64,000 nt of DNA from Bacillus sp. Cs-700. GTDB lineage: Bacteria; Bacillota; Bacilli; Bacillales; Guptibacillaceae. Position numbers and translations under genes: made by a program. Of this stretch, positions 1 through 8,440 are shown piece by piece. The stretch lies in contig NZ_CP041063.1 in NCBI RefSeq assembly GCF_011082085.1, forward strand, positions 1,860,001-1,924,000, in the 5' to 3' direction. Each line of letters starts with the position of its first letter. The stretch's first letter is position 1. The notes under the pieces are model-generated. The model ran no database searches. It was not told the DNA's origin and saw only the letters and a program-made list of their open reading frames with translations.

Positions 1-172
1 TCCAATTGATAAACGACAAGAAGGCTGGACGAATCCCATTTGGATAGTCCTCTTCTGTTTCTCTTTTTGTAAGCCATAATTTGATTAAAAACCGAATTAG
101 AAAAAGACCTAGTATGACAGAAACGGTTATGATTAAATCAACAATATTCGCATTTTCAAAGATTGAAGGCAC
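1..172 (-). CDS. Membrane protein, N-terminal fragment (cut by window edge)
   Basis: Reading the minus strand from a GTG at 172, an open frame runs off the left edge (57 codons). A good AAGGAG ribosome binding site lies at 182-187, nine bases before the GTG. The visible peptide has one strongly hydrophobic helix (about residues 12-36), followed by a Lys/Arg/Glu-rich stretch, which suggests a membrane protein with its N terminus outside. The family cannot be told from this fragment; a small mechanosensitive-channel-like protein is one possibility but is not supported by a motif. It diverges from the lipoprotein gene at 285. Confidence 0.55.
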   Translation of the reverse strand, partial: MPSIFENANIVDLIITVSVILGLFLIRFLIKLWLTKRETEEDYPNGIRPAFLSFINW

Positions 173-224
173 AAAAGGCAACTCCTTTTTTTGAGTCAGT
201 TACCTTTTATCATATCACGGAAAC

Positions 225-251
225 TGTAACCGAAGCAGTTTCGATCTCGTC
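225..251 (+). promoter_or_regulatory. Probable ECF sigma factor promoter
   Basis: TGTAACC at 225-231, then 16 bases, then CGTC at 248-251. This matches the -35/-10 layout of Bacillus extracytoplasmic-function sigma factors (SigX/SigW/SigM type). It would start transcription about 27 bases before the lipoprotein ATG at 285. The -35 overlaps an inverted repeat, GAAACTG (220-226) and CAGTTTC (236-242). No ECF sigma gene lies in the window, so this is inferred from sequence alone. Confidence 0.45.
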
Positions 252-284
252 TAACATATAAATATCGGAATTGGGGGCTCAGCT

Positions 285-1142
285 ATGAATAGATGGCTTT
301 CTCTGATTTTTGCTTCTATCCTTATCCTAGCTGGATGCAGTTCAAATGAAGGGAGAAACTCATTAGAAAGGAGTGATCGGGTTACTGACCATTCCTCTGA
401 ACAGAATAAAGATAGTGGTGCAATTGAAGGAAACAGTTCATCTGCTAAATCGACATCTGAATTGCCTGAATTGCAACAGGAACGTAAAGTGATTTTTAAT
501 GCGGATCTTTCCTTAAGCGTGGAAAATTTAACATTAGCGATGAATGAAATTAAGGAATCGACTAAAGCATTTGAAGGTTATGTAGTGGAAGAAAGCACTT
601 TTTCGGAGGACAACGCCTTTATTGGCTCAATGACCATTCGTATTCCCCAATCTCAATTTGACGCTTATCTACGCAAGGTAGAAACTCTCTCAAAAGGAGA
701 GCCGCAAAAGTCCATTACTAGTCAGGATGTAACGGAAAATTACGTCGATCTTTCTTCACGATTGAAAGCAAAAGAAGCTGTTCAACAGAGACTCGAATCA
801 TTTCTAAACGAAGCAACGAAGACAGACGACTTGTTAGCTATATCAAATGAACTTTCTCCTGTACAGGAAGAGATCGAACAGCTGAAAGGGCAAATCAATT
901 ATCTCGATAATCAAAGCGACTATTCTACTGTAACAATCTCGCTTGAACAAAAGAAACGACTCGTTACCGAAAAGGATTTTGAAACACTTTCTGAAGCCAA
1001 ACATCTCTTTACAACCACATCAAACGGGCTACTTGCTTTTTTCTCCAAAACAATCGTTCTATTAATTGGTCTTTCTCCAATTCTTTTACCACTTCTGATC
1101 ATCGGTTTATTTTTCTTATTCCGCTTTCGAAAAAAGACATAG
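285..1142 (+). CDS. DUF4349 domain lipoprotein
   Basis: A 285-residue cell-surface lipoprotein. The signal peptide ends in a clear lipobox (LAGC, Cys at about residue 18), followed by a Ser/Asn-rich linker to about residue 60. Residues about 65-245 match DUF4349: a beta-rich start, then a long Glu/Lys-rich helical part (about 150-215, likely coiled coil). A C-terminal hydrophobic helix (about 250-275) ending in RFRKK suggests a second membrane anchor. Function of the family is unknown. A probable ECF promoter upstream hints at cell-envelope stress control. The gene stands alone and ends at a strong terminator shared with the convergent ABC operon. Confidence 0.85.
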   Translation: MNRWLSLIFASILILAGCSSNEGRNSLERSDRVTDHSSEQNKDSGAIEGNSSSAKSTSELPELQQERKVIFNADLSLSVENLTLAMNEIKESTKAFEGYVVEESTFSEDNAFIGSMTIRIPQSQFDAYLRKVETLSKGEPQKSITSQDVTENYVDLSSRLKAKEAVQQRLESFLNEATKTDDLLAISNELSPVQEEIEQLKGQINYLDNQSDYSTVTISLEQKKRLVTEKDFETLSEAKHLFTTTSNGLLAFFSKTIVLLIGLSPILLPLLIIGLFFLFRFRKKT

Positions 1143-1170
1143 AAAAAGCCGGTCAAATGACCGGCTTTTT
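1143..1170. terminator. Bidirectional terminator
   Basis: AAAAAGCCGGTCA and TGACCGGCTTTTT arms with a short loop; A-run on one side and T-run on the other, so it serves both the lipoprotein gene and the convergent ABC operon. Confidence 0.9.
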
Positions 1171-2121
1171 CTATGCAGCTACATCTCGTTTTGTGAACAG
1201 TAGCCATGATAATAATAAGAAAACAATAAAGTAAACAAGTAAGGTCATTAAGGAAAAACCAAGCGTCATGCTTTCGATAATGGGAGATCCATCGAAATAA
1301 ACCCTTAAATCCGTATTGGCAAATAAGATGTATTTCACCCAATCGTACTGACTTAAAATATACGTAAGCTGACTTCCTGTAAACATTAAGAAAATCGCCA
1401 ATCCAATTGCAAGTGATGAACTTCTAAAAATGCTTGATAGCATGAAAGCAAACGTCACCATCATAAGCAAGTTCACACTTGCAAGCGCATATTCAACGAT
1501 ATAATGAATCGCCATACTTGTTTCGGCCACATCACCACCTGAATAAGTCAGGTATGGTTGGTCGACGGCATTAAAACCAAGGAATAACCCACCGATAATA
1601 AATGAAGAAATGTATAAGATGACCAGAGATAATAAGGCAAATAATAGCGTTGCAATAAATTTAGAAGCAAGAATTTTCGTCCGTGAAGCCGGACGAATTA
1701 ACAAGAGCTTAATCGTTCCCCACGAATATTCACTCGCAATCACGCCCGCCCCGATAATGATTGTGAAGATGGAGATTAAACTCACCACGCCAGTCGAGCT
1801 ATCCATAAAACTCCAAATCGAATCACTTTCTAGAGGGGGAATATCATTCTCCAACCGGTATTCATTAATCGCAATCGAACGTTCCTGACTGTCTTTAAAG
1901 GCTTTTGGCATTCCTTCTGAATTAGTTAACGTTTCTTCCGCTTGTTGGATCGCATTTTCAGAATTCGCACGCCAGTTTCCTGTCTCATCACTTGCATTCA
2001 TATTGGTGAAAATAGCTGCCACAAGAACGGCCGCCACCACAAGTCCGATCATCACCCACGTTCCAACTCTTCTATAAATCTTCATGTTTTCATTTTGAAT
2101 TAAATGTAGCATACTAGACAA
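1171..2121 (-). CDS. ABC-2 type transporter permease
   Basis: About 316 residues with six predicted membrane helices: one near the N terminus (residues 25-45), a large extracellular loop rich in polar residues, then five helices from about 115 to the C terminus, as in ABC-2 permeases of bacitracin-type exporters. It pairs with the ATPase encoded just upstream. The best start is a TTG at 2121, eight bases after GGAGG; it overlaps the ATPase stop codon (2114-2116), which points to translational coupling. A GTG at 2130 sits too close to that ribosome binding site. Last gene of the GntR-led operon; substrate unknown. Confidence 0.85.
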   Translation of the reverse strand: MSSMLHLIQNENMKIYRRVGTWVMIGLVVAAVLVAAIFTNMNASDETGNWRANSENAIQQAEETLTNSEGMPKAFKDSQERSIAINEYRLENDIPPLESDSIWSFMDSSTGVVSLISIFTIIIGAGVIASEYSWGTIKLLLIRPASRTKILASKFIATLLFALLSLVILYISSFIIGGLFLGFNAVDQPYLTYSGGDVAETSMAIHYIVEYALASVNLLMMVTFAFMLSSIFRSSSLAIGLAIFLMFTGSQLTYILSQYDWVKYILFANTDLRVYFDGSPIIESMTLGFSLMTLLVYFIVFLLLSWLLFTKRDVAA

Positions 2122-3040
2122 CCTGCTCACCTCCAGTTACTTCAAGGAACACATCTTCTAACGTTTTCACAGAGGATTGAATACCATAAACGCGGACGCC
2201 TTTTTCCACCAGAACGGCTGCTACCTCTGGAATAAGCTCATGCTCGATTTTAATCGTCAACTTACGATCCGCCTGTTCAATCTCACAATCAGGGAAATTC
2301 GCTTTAACAGCATGAACCGCGTGTTCCACTGGATCAACTTCAAAAGAAACCATTACTGCTTGATCATTTTGAACAAAGTCGTTTACCCGCTGCACATCGA
2401 CCATTTTACCAGCCTGAATAATGCCAATTCGATCACACATAAGCTCGATTTCGGATAACAAATGACTTGAAACTACTACGGCGACGTTTTCTTCTCTGGC
2501 AAGCGTTCTTAAGTATTGTCTGATTTCTCGAATGCCGGCAGGATCAAGACCGTTTGTTGGCTCGTCTAGAATGAGTAGCTTAGGTCGATGGAGCAGTGCC
2601 TGCGCAAGTCCAAGACGCTGCCTCATTCCAAGAGAATATCCCTTCACTTTTTCGTGAATACGTCCTTGTAGGCCGACGAGCTCAATCACTTCTTGAATCC
2701 GTTCTTTAGAAACCCCCTTCACCATGCGAGCATAATGCACGAGATTTTGATAACCCGTTAGAAATTTGTACATTTCAGGGTTTTCAACAATAGCCCCTAC
2801 TTTAACTATCGCATTCTCGTAATCTGTTTTAATACTGCTTCCATCAATGAGAACTTCGCCTTCTGTCATTCTCATTAGCCCAACCATCATCCGAATCGTT
2901 GTTGTTTTTCCTGCTCCATTCGGTCCTAGAAACCCAAACACTTCCCCTGGATAGACATCAAATGAAAGCTGATCAATGATTGTTTTCTTTCCAATTACCT
3001 TTGTTAAGTCTCGAATCTGTACAACTGGTTTGACAGCCAT
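2114..3040 (-). CDS. ABC transporter ATP-binding protein (BcrA-like)
   Basis: A 308-residue ATPase. It shows Walker A GPNGAGKTT (about residues 39-47), the signature YSLGMRQRLGLAQ (about 135-147), Walker B LLILDEPTNGLDP, and the H-loop SSHLL. A C-terminal extension of about 90 residues is typical of ABC-2 partners of the BcrA/YtrE kind. ATG at 3040 follows GGAGG closely and lies one base after the stop of the upstream ATPase gene. It most likely energises the permease at 1171-2121. Antibiotic or peptide export is the usual role of the family but is only inferred. Confidence 0.9.
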   Translation of the reverse strand: MAVKPVVQIRDLTKVIGKKTIIDQLSFDVYPGEVFGFLGPNGAGKTTTIRMMVGLMRMTEGEVLIDGSSIKTDYENAIVKVGAIVENPEMYKFLTGYQNLVHYARMVKGVSKERIQEVIELVGLQGRIHEKVKGYSLGMRQRLGLAQALLHRPKLLILDEPTNGLDPAGIREIRQYLRTLAREENVAVVVSSHLLSEIELMCDRIGIIQAGKMVDVQRVNDFVQNDQAVMVSFEVDPVEHAVHAVKANFPDCEIEQADRKLTIKIEHELIPEVAAVLVEKGVRVYGIQSSVKTLEDVFLEVTGGEQVV

Positions 3041-3041
3041 G

Positions 3042-3740
3042 TTACGCCTCCTCCTGGTATATCTTCTTCAACCAATCCACTATTCTCATACGATCTCGCT
3101 CACGAATGGTTTCAACATCTTCGAGAGCCAGTACCTTACCATTTCGAATCGCAATAACCGTTTCAAGCAAAGGTTCGATTTCTGTTACTTCATGTGTCGT
3201 AATGATGACCGTTTGTTTTTCTAAATCAATAAATGAAAGTAAACCTTTCACAATTGAATCTCGCACCATCGGATCAAGTCCTGATAATGGCTCATCCATC
3301 AAGATAACCGGCACTTCTCTTGCCAGGGTGAGCGCAATCTTTAACCTGCCTCGATTTCCTTTCGATAAATGCTTTACCTTTTGACTCGAATCTACCTCCA
3401 TAAAGTCAACAATATCGTTCGCTTTTTCTAGATCAAAGTCCTGAAATTGTGAAGCAAAGAAATCGATTGTCTCTTTCACTGAAAAGAATGAATAATAAGC
3501 ATCCAATTCAGAAAGATAAGCCACTTTATTGGCCGTTCGCCTAGAAACCGACTCCTGGTCAATCATTACTTTTCCTTCAGAAGGTGCTACAAGACCTGCG
3601 ATCATTTTCATGAACGTCGACTTCCCGCTACCGTTTGATCCTACTAGACCAATGATTTTCCCTTCTGGAATGGTTACGTTCACATCCGAAAGGGCATGTT
3701 TTCTAAGATATCGCTTTGATACATTCTCAAATGTAATCAT
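3042..3740 (-). CDS. ABC transporter ATP-binding protein (YtrB-like)
   Basis: A 232-residue ATPase with Walker A GSNGSGKST (about residues 35-43), signature LSKGNRGRLKIALTLA and Walker B VILMDEPLSGLDP, followed by TTHEV. The signature is degenerate (LSKGN rather than LSGGQ), as in YtrB-type ATPases that sit beside a GntR repressor. Its ATG overlaps the TGA of the GntR gene by four bases (ATGA), so translation is probably coupled. The natural partner permease is the gene at 4121-4891, so this operon may encode two ABC modules. Confidence 0.88.
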   Translation of the reverse strand: MITFENVSKRYLRKHALSDVNVTIPEGKIIGLVGSNGSGKSTFMKMIAGLVAPSEGKVMIDQESVSRRTANKVAYLSELDAYYSFFSVKETIDFFASQFQDFDLEKANDIVDFMEVDSSQKVKHLSKGNRGRLKIALTLAREVPVILMDEPLSGLDPMVRDSIVKGLLSFIDLEKQTVIITTHEVTEIEPLLETVIAIRNGKVLALEDVETIRERDRMRIVDWLKKIYQEEA

Positions 3741-4117
3741 GATTGATTCTCCTTTTCGTTCGTAACGTAAGTTCGAATACCTTCAATCATATCTTCTGAT
3801 GAAAAGCCCATCTGCTTCATTTCTTCAATAAAATTCTGGATGTGGTTAATCTTAAGCTGTTCTCGAAGTTCGACCAGTTTTTCTTTTTGCTCTGTTACAA
3901 ACGTTCCTTGTCCTCGTTTCGTCTCCACGATTTCCATCCTCTCCAGTTCATTGTAAGTTCGCGATACTGTATTAGGATTTACTCCAGATTGAATGGCCAT
4001 TTCCCTCACAGAAGGAAGCTTTTCACCAGTTTTACGTTGACCTTTAATAATTTCCCAGCTAATGCGATCCACTAGCTGCAGGTAAATCGGCTTTGAGGGA
4101 TTAAATTCTTCTCCCAT
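3737..4117 (-). CDS. GntR family regulator (YtrA subfamily)
   Basis: A 126-residue protein with a winged helix near the N terminus (residues about 10-75; PSVREMAIQSGVNPNTVSRTY is the recognition region) and only a short helical tail of about 40 residues for dimerisation, which defines the YtrA subfamily. Family members repress their own operon, usually ABC exporters induced by cell-wall antibiotics. Its position inside an ABC operon and the palindrome over the operon promoter at 4913-4940 fit autoregulation. ATG at 4117 follows GGAGGTG. Confidence 0.9.
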   Translation of the reverse strand: MGEEFNPSKPIYLQLVDRISWEIIKGQRKTGEKLPSVREMAIQSGVNPNTVSRTYNELERMEIVETKRGQGTFVTEQKEKLVELREQLKINHIQNFIEEMKQMGFSSEDMIEGIRTYVTNEKENQS

Positions 4118-4120
4118 CCG

Positions 4121-4891
4121 TTACACCTCCACTTTTCGATCAAGTAACCAACAAGTAATCAAGAATATAACGACTAAAGTGATGATATCGAAAACCACGT
4201 TACCAACCGGAAATGGAAAGGTTGAAACAGTTAAACCAAACTCTTGCTGACTAACTTCCATATTTAACGGTGAAGGTAGTTGCACATACCCCCACTCCAC
4301 AAGTACTTCTGAAAGACGGGTTCCACTAAACCACGAACCTAGCCAACTAATGAAAGCAACCAGTACGAGGACAAGAAGAAGCGCCCATTTGCCAATATAA
4401 GTTTTCAACACTTGATAAAACGTCCAATAGAAGATAAGCCAAATCCCCATGTAGATAGACCCTGTCACAATGACGGCTAAAAAGTAAAACCCGAACAACC
4501 ATACGTTGTCAATTGGAAGCTCTAAAGCACTTGTCTCTATGTTGTAAGCTAGAAGTGATAAGCTACTTACAAGACCAATTGAAATTAGTATTGCTAATAA
4601 ACCATTCAGGAATTTAGCCCCAAGCAAGCGAGCTCCAGATTGAGGATTGTGGAGCCAGAGATGCAGGTTTCTTCCTTCTGTGTTAAGACTAATCAATAAG
4701 TATAGAGGCAGAAAGAAAACATGTATCGCTGCTAAGACACCACCAATAATGGCGGTTAAATAAGGGAATTCCCACCTTTCAGATGCTAAGTAGAAACCGA
4801 TCATTACCAGTAAATCAAATGTTAGGACGCCTAAAAGAAGAGTTCTTGTTACACGAAACTCTTTTCGTAACAACCCGCTCCAATTCATCAT
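4121..4891 (-). CDS. ABC transporter permease-like membrane protein
   Basis: About 256 residues with six predicted membrane helices and an extracellular loop between helices 5 and 6 (about residues 195-230). It is the first gene of the operon and the likely partner of the YtrB-like ATPase. An upstream in-frame ATG at 4906 exists, but GAGGAG lies inside that extension and seven bases before the ATG at 4889-4891, so the shorter start is preferred. No family motif beyond membrane topology was recognised; the ABC assignment rests on context. Confidence 0.75.
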   Translation of the reverse strand: MMNWSGLLRKEFRVTRTLLLGVLTFDLLVMIGFYLASERWEFPYLTAIIGGVLAAIHVFFLPLYLLISLNTEGRNLHLWLHNPQSGARLLGAKFLNGLLAILISIGLVSSLSLLAYNIETSALELPIDNVWLFGFYFLAVIVTGSIYMGIWLIFYWTFYQVLKTYIGKWALLLVLVLVAFISWLGSWFSGTRLSEVLVEWGYVQLPSPLNMEVSQQEFGLTVSTFPFPVGNVVFDIITLVVIFLITCWLLDRKVEV

Positions 4892-4912
4892 TTCATCACT
4901 CCTCATATTGTG

Positions 4913-4957
4913 TTGGTGTATTAGTTACATAGTACACCAATACTTTGAAAAGGTCAA
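4913..4957 (-). promoter_or_regulatory. SigA promoter with YtrA-type operator
   Basis: On the minus strand TTGACC (4957-4952), 17-base spacer, TACTAT (4934-4929). A perfect inverted repeat TTGGTGTA (4913-4920) and TACACCAA (4933-4940) with a 12-base gap covers the -10. GTGTA/TACAC half-sites at this distance resemble the known YtrA operator, so the GntR protein of this operon is the likely ligand. Confidence 0.7.
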
Positions 4958-5079
4958 TCATTTTTAGATTAATTTTTTCTTAAAAAAATGATCTAAATTG
5001 ACGTTTTTTTCGTTAGCTTTGTAAGACGATTATCAGTAAATGCTTATATGATAGAAATTAACTAAAAGAGGTGAAGAAT

Positions 5080-6054
5080 GTGAGGAAGATCCTGTTGCTT
5101 GTCGTTGGCGCAATTATCTGGCTCGTTCTTGCTGGTTATAACAATAATTATACTGAGCCGGCGCAAGAAGCCGTAACCAATACAGCTGAAGAAAACCAAT
5201 CTGAGTTAGAAGTAGAAGAAATTAAAAAACCGGATGTCTTATCGGATGAATTTTTACTTCTAGATGATCAGAAGAAAAAAATTGAGAAAGTAAAAGAATC
5301 TCAGGACGTTCAAGAAGGAATTGAACCAGTGCAACTTGAAATTCCCGCCATTGATGTGAAGGCCGATATCGAGAATGTAGGCGTCTTAGATAACGGGCAA
5401 ATGGGCGTACCAGAGGATATCAACAAAGTTGGTTGGTTTGAGCCCGGCTTTAAGCCAGGTACAAAAGGAAATGCTGTCCTTGCCGGGCACGTCGATAGTA
5501 AAACGGGACCAGCGATCTTCTTTTATCTTGAAAAACTTTCAAAAGGAGACGAAATTATTTTAACTGGTCAAGATGGTGAAACAATGACCTTCGTTGTAAC
5601 CGGTAAAGAAAGATATCCATATGATGATTCTCCAATTGAGAAAATTTTTGGAGCAACGGATTCACGCACATTGAATCTCATTACATGTGTTGGCACATTT
5701 AATCGGTCGAAAGGGACACATGAAGAAAGACTTGTAGTGTCTACCGAATTAAAAGAAGACGATGCTGATAAAAAGGAACAAGTAAATCCTGACGAAGTAC
5801 CAGATGCACCAACTAACCTAAGTGTTAGCGGCAACTTTCTTTCATGGCACGCTGTTCGTGATGAAAATGTGGTAGGTTATCGGATTTATAAAGCCGATGC
5901 GTACGGAGTATACAAACAAATTGAGAGTGTATCAAATCTTGAACGAAAGAGCTTTACAGATCCAGATGCCTCAAGCTCTTCCTACTATGTTACAGCAGTT
6001 AATATTTTTGGAAATGAATCGGCTCCTTCTAAAAAAATCACGTCAGACGAATAA
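5080..6054 (+). CDS. Class F sortase with C-terminal fibronectin type III domain
   Basis: About 324 residues. An N-terminal hydrophobic anchor (about 5-20) is followed by an acidic linker. The sortase barrel spans about 85-235, with the catalytic His in LAGHVD, the Cys in LNLITCVGTF, and a conserved Arg in HEERLVV. Residues about 245-320 form a fibronectin type III-like domain (PDAPTNLSVSG to YYVTAVN). Class F sortases in Bacillaceae act outside the membrane; their substrates are poorly known. GTG at 5080 is preferred over GTG at 5071 because AGAGGTG (5068-5074) is then a correctly spaced ribosome binding site. No LPXTG-type substrate gene lies nearby. Confidence 0.85.
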   Translation: MRKILLLVVGAIIWLVLAGYNNNYTEPAQEAVTNTAEENQSELEVEEIKKPDVLSDEFLLLDDQKKKIEKVKESQDVQEGIEPVQLEIPAIDVKADIENVGVLDNGQMGVPEDINKVGWFEPGFKPGTKGNAVLAGHVDSKTGPAIFFYLEKLSKGDEIILTGQDGETMTFVVTGKERYPYDDSPIEKIFGATDSRTLNLITCVGTFNRSKGTHEERLVVSTELKEDDADKKEQVNPDEVPDAPTNLSVSGNFLSWHAVRDENVVGYRIYKADAYGVYKQIESVSNLERKSFTDPDASSSSYYVTAVNIFGNESAPSKKITSDE

Positions 6055-6057
6055 GAA

Positions 6058-6093
6058 AGAGCCCAGCTGAAATATTCAGCAGGGCTCTTTTTT
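6058..6093. terminator. Bidirectional terminator
   Basis: AGAGCCCAGCTGAA pairs with TTCAGCAGGGCTCT (one bulge), followed by TTTTTT. It ends the sortase gene and can also serve the convergent symporter gene. Confidence 0.88.
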
Positions 6094-6105
6094 GGCTATC
6101 TAAAA

Positions 6106-7515
6106 CTAACTCGCTTTCTTCATTTCATATTCAACAAGATATCGGTTAAAGTAGTCGTCTGTTTCACTTTTAATGACTTTATAAAGCAACAATAGCGCAA
6201 TTAAGTTTGGAATCATCATTAAGGCATTGGCCATATCCGCAAAGGCCCAAACGGTTGTTAAGTTCGCAACTGTTCCAACAAAGCACGCTAGTATATATAC
6301 GGCGCCATAATAAATCGTTATTTTTGTACCAACAAGGTATTCAAAACACTTATACCCATACACGTACCAGCCGATAATGGTCGAGAAACCAAAGAAAATA
6401 ACAGAGAACGTAACGATATATTCACCAACCACACCGAGACTTGACCCAAAGGCAGCAGTCGTTAAAGCACCCGCTTCCAGGTTTGGATCATGCACAACTC
6501 CTGAAAGCTCTCCACCTGTTGGATCCCAAAATCCTGTAATGAGGAGAACGAGCGCGGTCATTGTACAAACAATAATTGTTACAATAAACGTACCCGTCAT
6601 CGCAACGAGCGCTTGTTTTACGGGGTGATCCGCTTTTGCATTTCCTGCAATTAGCGCTGCTGTACCCAGACCTGCTTCATTAGAGAAAATCCCTTTGGAA
6701 ACGCCGGATTTCACAGCTTCCATAACGATCACACCAGAAAATCCTCCCACAGCCGATAGAGGAGAGAAAGCATACGTAAAGATTAACTTCATTGCTGGAA
6801 TAACCGCATCGAAGTTTAGGATAATGATGATGACCGCTCCTACTATGTAGAGGACTGCCATAATTGGAACAAAGAAACCTGCAACAGAACTAATCCGTTT
6901 CACACCACCAAAAATAATAAGTGCTGTAAGCGCAGCAAGAATGACTCCTGTCACCCATCCATCAATGTTAAAACTTTCATCAACAACGCTTGCGATCGTA
7001 TTCGATTGAACGCTATTCCCGATGCCAAGTGAAGCGATAGCACCAAATAATGCAAACGAAATTGCGAGCCACTTCCATTTTGGACCGAGTCCCTTTTCAA
7101 CATAATACATTGGTCCACCTGCATACTCACCATTATCATTTTTCACTCGGTATTTCATAGCAAGCAGGGCTTCACCATATTTGGTTGCCATACCGACGAG
7201 ACCAACGACCCACATCCAGAAGATAGCGCCTGGTCCACCGATCGTAATGGCCGTCGCAACACCCGCAATATTCCCATTCCCGATCGTTGCCGCAAGGGCT
7301 GTCATCAAAGCTTTATAGTTACTAACATCACCTTCAGCACTGCTGTCCTCTTCTTTTTCTTTTGAAAATGCCAATTTAAACGCATACCCTAGTTTCCGAA
7401 ACTGCAGTCCTTTTAAAATTAATGTGAGAAAGACACCTGTTCCAAATAACAAAATTAGACTTGGTGCTCCCCAAAGAACGCCGTTAATTTTCTGTAGCCA
7501 TTCTAAGATGTTCAT
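6106..7515 (-). CDS. Sodium:alanine symporter family protein (AGCS)
   Basis: A 469-residue integral membrane protein with about 11 helices. The AGCS family takes up alanine or glycine with sodium. Family signatures visible are ATIGNGNIAGVATAI (about residues 73-87), GGPMYYVEKGLG and SNEAGLGTAALI. A second AGCS protein is encoded at 15409-16761 on the other strand. A perfect cre site lies 17-31 bases before the ATG, so CcpA repression in rich carbon is likely. Single gene; ends at the terminator shared with the sortase gene. Confidence 0.93.
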   Translation of the reverse strand: MNILEWLQKINGVLWGAPSLILLFGTGVFLTLILKGLQFRKLGYAFKLAFSKEKEEDSSAEGDVSNYKALMTALAATIGNGNIAGVATAITIGGPGAIFWMWVVGLVGMATKYGEALLAMKYRVKNDNGEYAGGPMYYVEKGLGPKWKWLAISFALFGAIASLGIGNSVQSNTIASVVDESFNIDGWVTGVILAALTALIIFGGVKRISSVAGFFVPIMAVLYIVGAVIIIILNFDAVIPAMKLIFTYAFSPLSAVGGFSGVIVMEAVKSGVSKGIFSNEAGLGTAALIAGNAKADHPVKQALVAMTGTFIVTIIVCTMTALVLLITGFWDPTGGELSGVVHDPNLEAGALTTAAFGSSLGVVGEYIVTFSVIFFGFSTIIGWYVYGYKCFEYLVGTKITIYYGAVYILACFVGTVANLTTVWAFADMANALMMIPNLIALLLLYKVIKSETDDYFNRYLVEYEMKKAS

Positions 7516-7531
7516 TCTCTCTACCCCTTTA

Positions 7532-7546
7532 TGTTAACGCTTTCAT
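7532..7546 (-). promoter_or_regulatory. cre site (CcpA operator)
   Basis: Minus-strand ATGAAAGCGTTAACA matches the cre consensus WTGNAANCGNWNNCW at every fixed position. Its place between promoter and start codon of the symporter gene suggests repression by roadblock. Confidence 0.75.
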
Positions 7547-7675
7547 GCACTGACCTATACCACATTATCATTAGTTCGCCTTCATCGCAATTTTTTCGTC
7601 GAAAAATGATGAAAAAGTCACTAATTATTTTTCTATATCTATGTAAGAAATACAAGGAGTAACATTATCCAACAG

Positions 7676-7706
7676 AAAAAAGAGACTTAACGGACGTTAA
7701 GTCTCT
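7676..7706 (-). terminator. Terminator of the NAD(P)-binding protein gene
   Basis: AGAGACTTAAC/GTTAAGTCTCT arms with a GGAC loop (7681-7706), followed on the minus strand by a T-run. Confidence 0.88.
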
Positions 7707-7719
7707 CATAAAATAAACA

Positions 7720-8358
7720 CTATAGCTGACCAATCGCATCACTGATGCTATGGTCACCGTCTAGAACCTCAAATGAACGATTAAACGTATGCTCATTCTC
7801 TAGAACTTCAGCTAGAACAGCCGCTACATCTTCGCGTGGAATTTGACCAGATTTATCTTCTAATGTTTCAGAAGCTCTAATCTTTCCTGTACCTGGGTCA
7901 TTTGAAAGACGACCCGGCCGAAGGATGGTGTACGTTAAGTTTGTAGCTTTTAAGTGCTCATCAGCACGTTTTTTCGCATATAAGTAAGGCTTCATTTCAT
8001 CTGGTCCTTTTTCTGGGTAATCGGACCCAACCGTGCTTAGCATTACAAAGCGCTTAATGCCTTGTTGCTTCGCTTCATCAACGGCTTTAATTGCACCTTC
8101 CTGGTCAATCATGATCGTTTTATCCGCACCAGTGTGTGGGCCTGAACCTGCAGCGAAGATCACGGCTTCACAGCCATACAACGCTTGTGAGAAATCTTTC
8201 TCAAGATCACCGAGTACTGTTTTGCCTCCAGCATCTTCAATCGCTTTTACTTGGTCTGTATCGCGAATCATACCAACTGGTTCGTGACCGCGTTCAGCTA
8301 ATTTCGAAATTAAATGTGTTCCTACTTGTCCATTTGCTCCAATAACGAGTACTTTCAT
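7720..8358 (-). CDS. NAD(P)-binding SDR-like oxidoreductase (YhfK/YwnB type)
   Basis: About 212 residues forming a single Rossmann fold. The dinucleotide-binding motif GANGQVGTHL is at residues 7-16, and YLYAKKRADEHL holds the Tyr/Lys pair of atypical SDRs. This matches the length of B. subtilis YhfK (NmrA-like, substrate unknown). An in-frame ORF extends to 8466, but ATG at 8358 is preceded by AAAGGAGG, so the extra 36 residues are rejected. They would also overlap the neighbouring diguanylate cyclase gene, which ends at 8441. Confidence 0.85.
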   Translation of the reverse strand: MKVLVIGANGQVGTHLISKLAERGHEPVGMIRDTDQVKAIEDAGGKTVLGDLEKDFSQALYGCEAVIFAAGSGPHTGADKTIMIDQEGAIKAVDEAKQQGIKRFVMLSTVGSDYPEKGPDEMKPYLYAKKRADEHLKATNLTYTILRPGRLSNDPGTGKIRASETLEDKSGQIPREDVAAVLAEVLENEHTFNRSFEVLDGDHSISDAIGQL

Positions 8359-8440
8359 GATAATTCGTCCTCCTTTAAAAACCTTAACACTTGTTATATT
8401 CCGCAAATTCATCTTTTTAAACCAACGAATGTGCAAAGTG

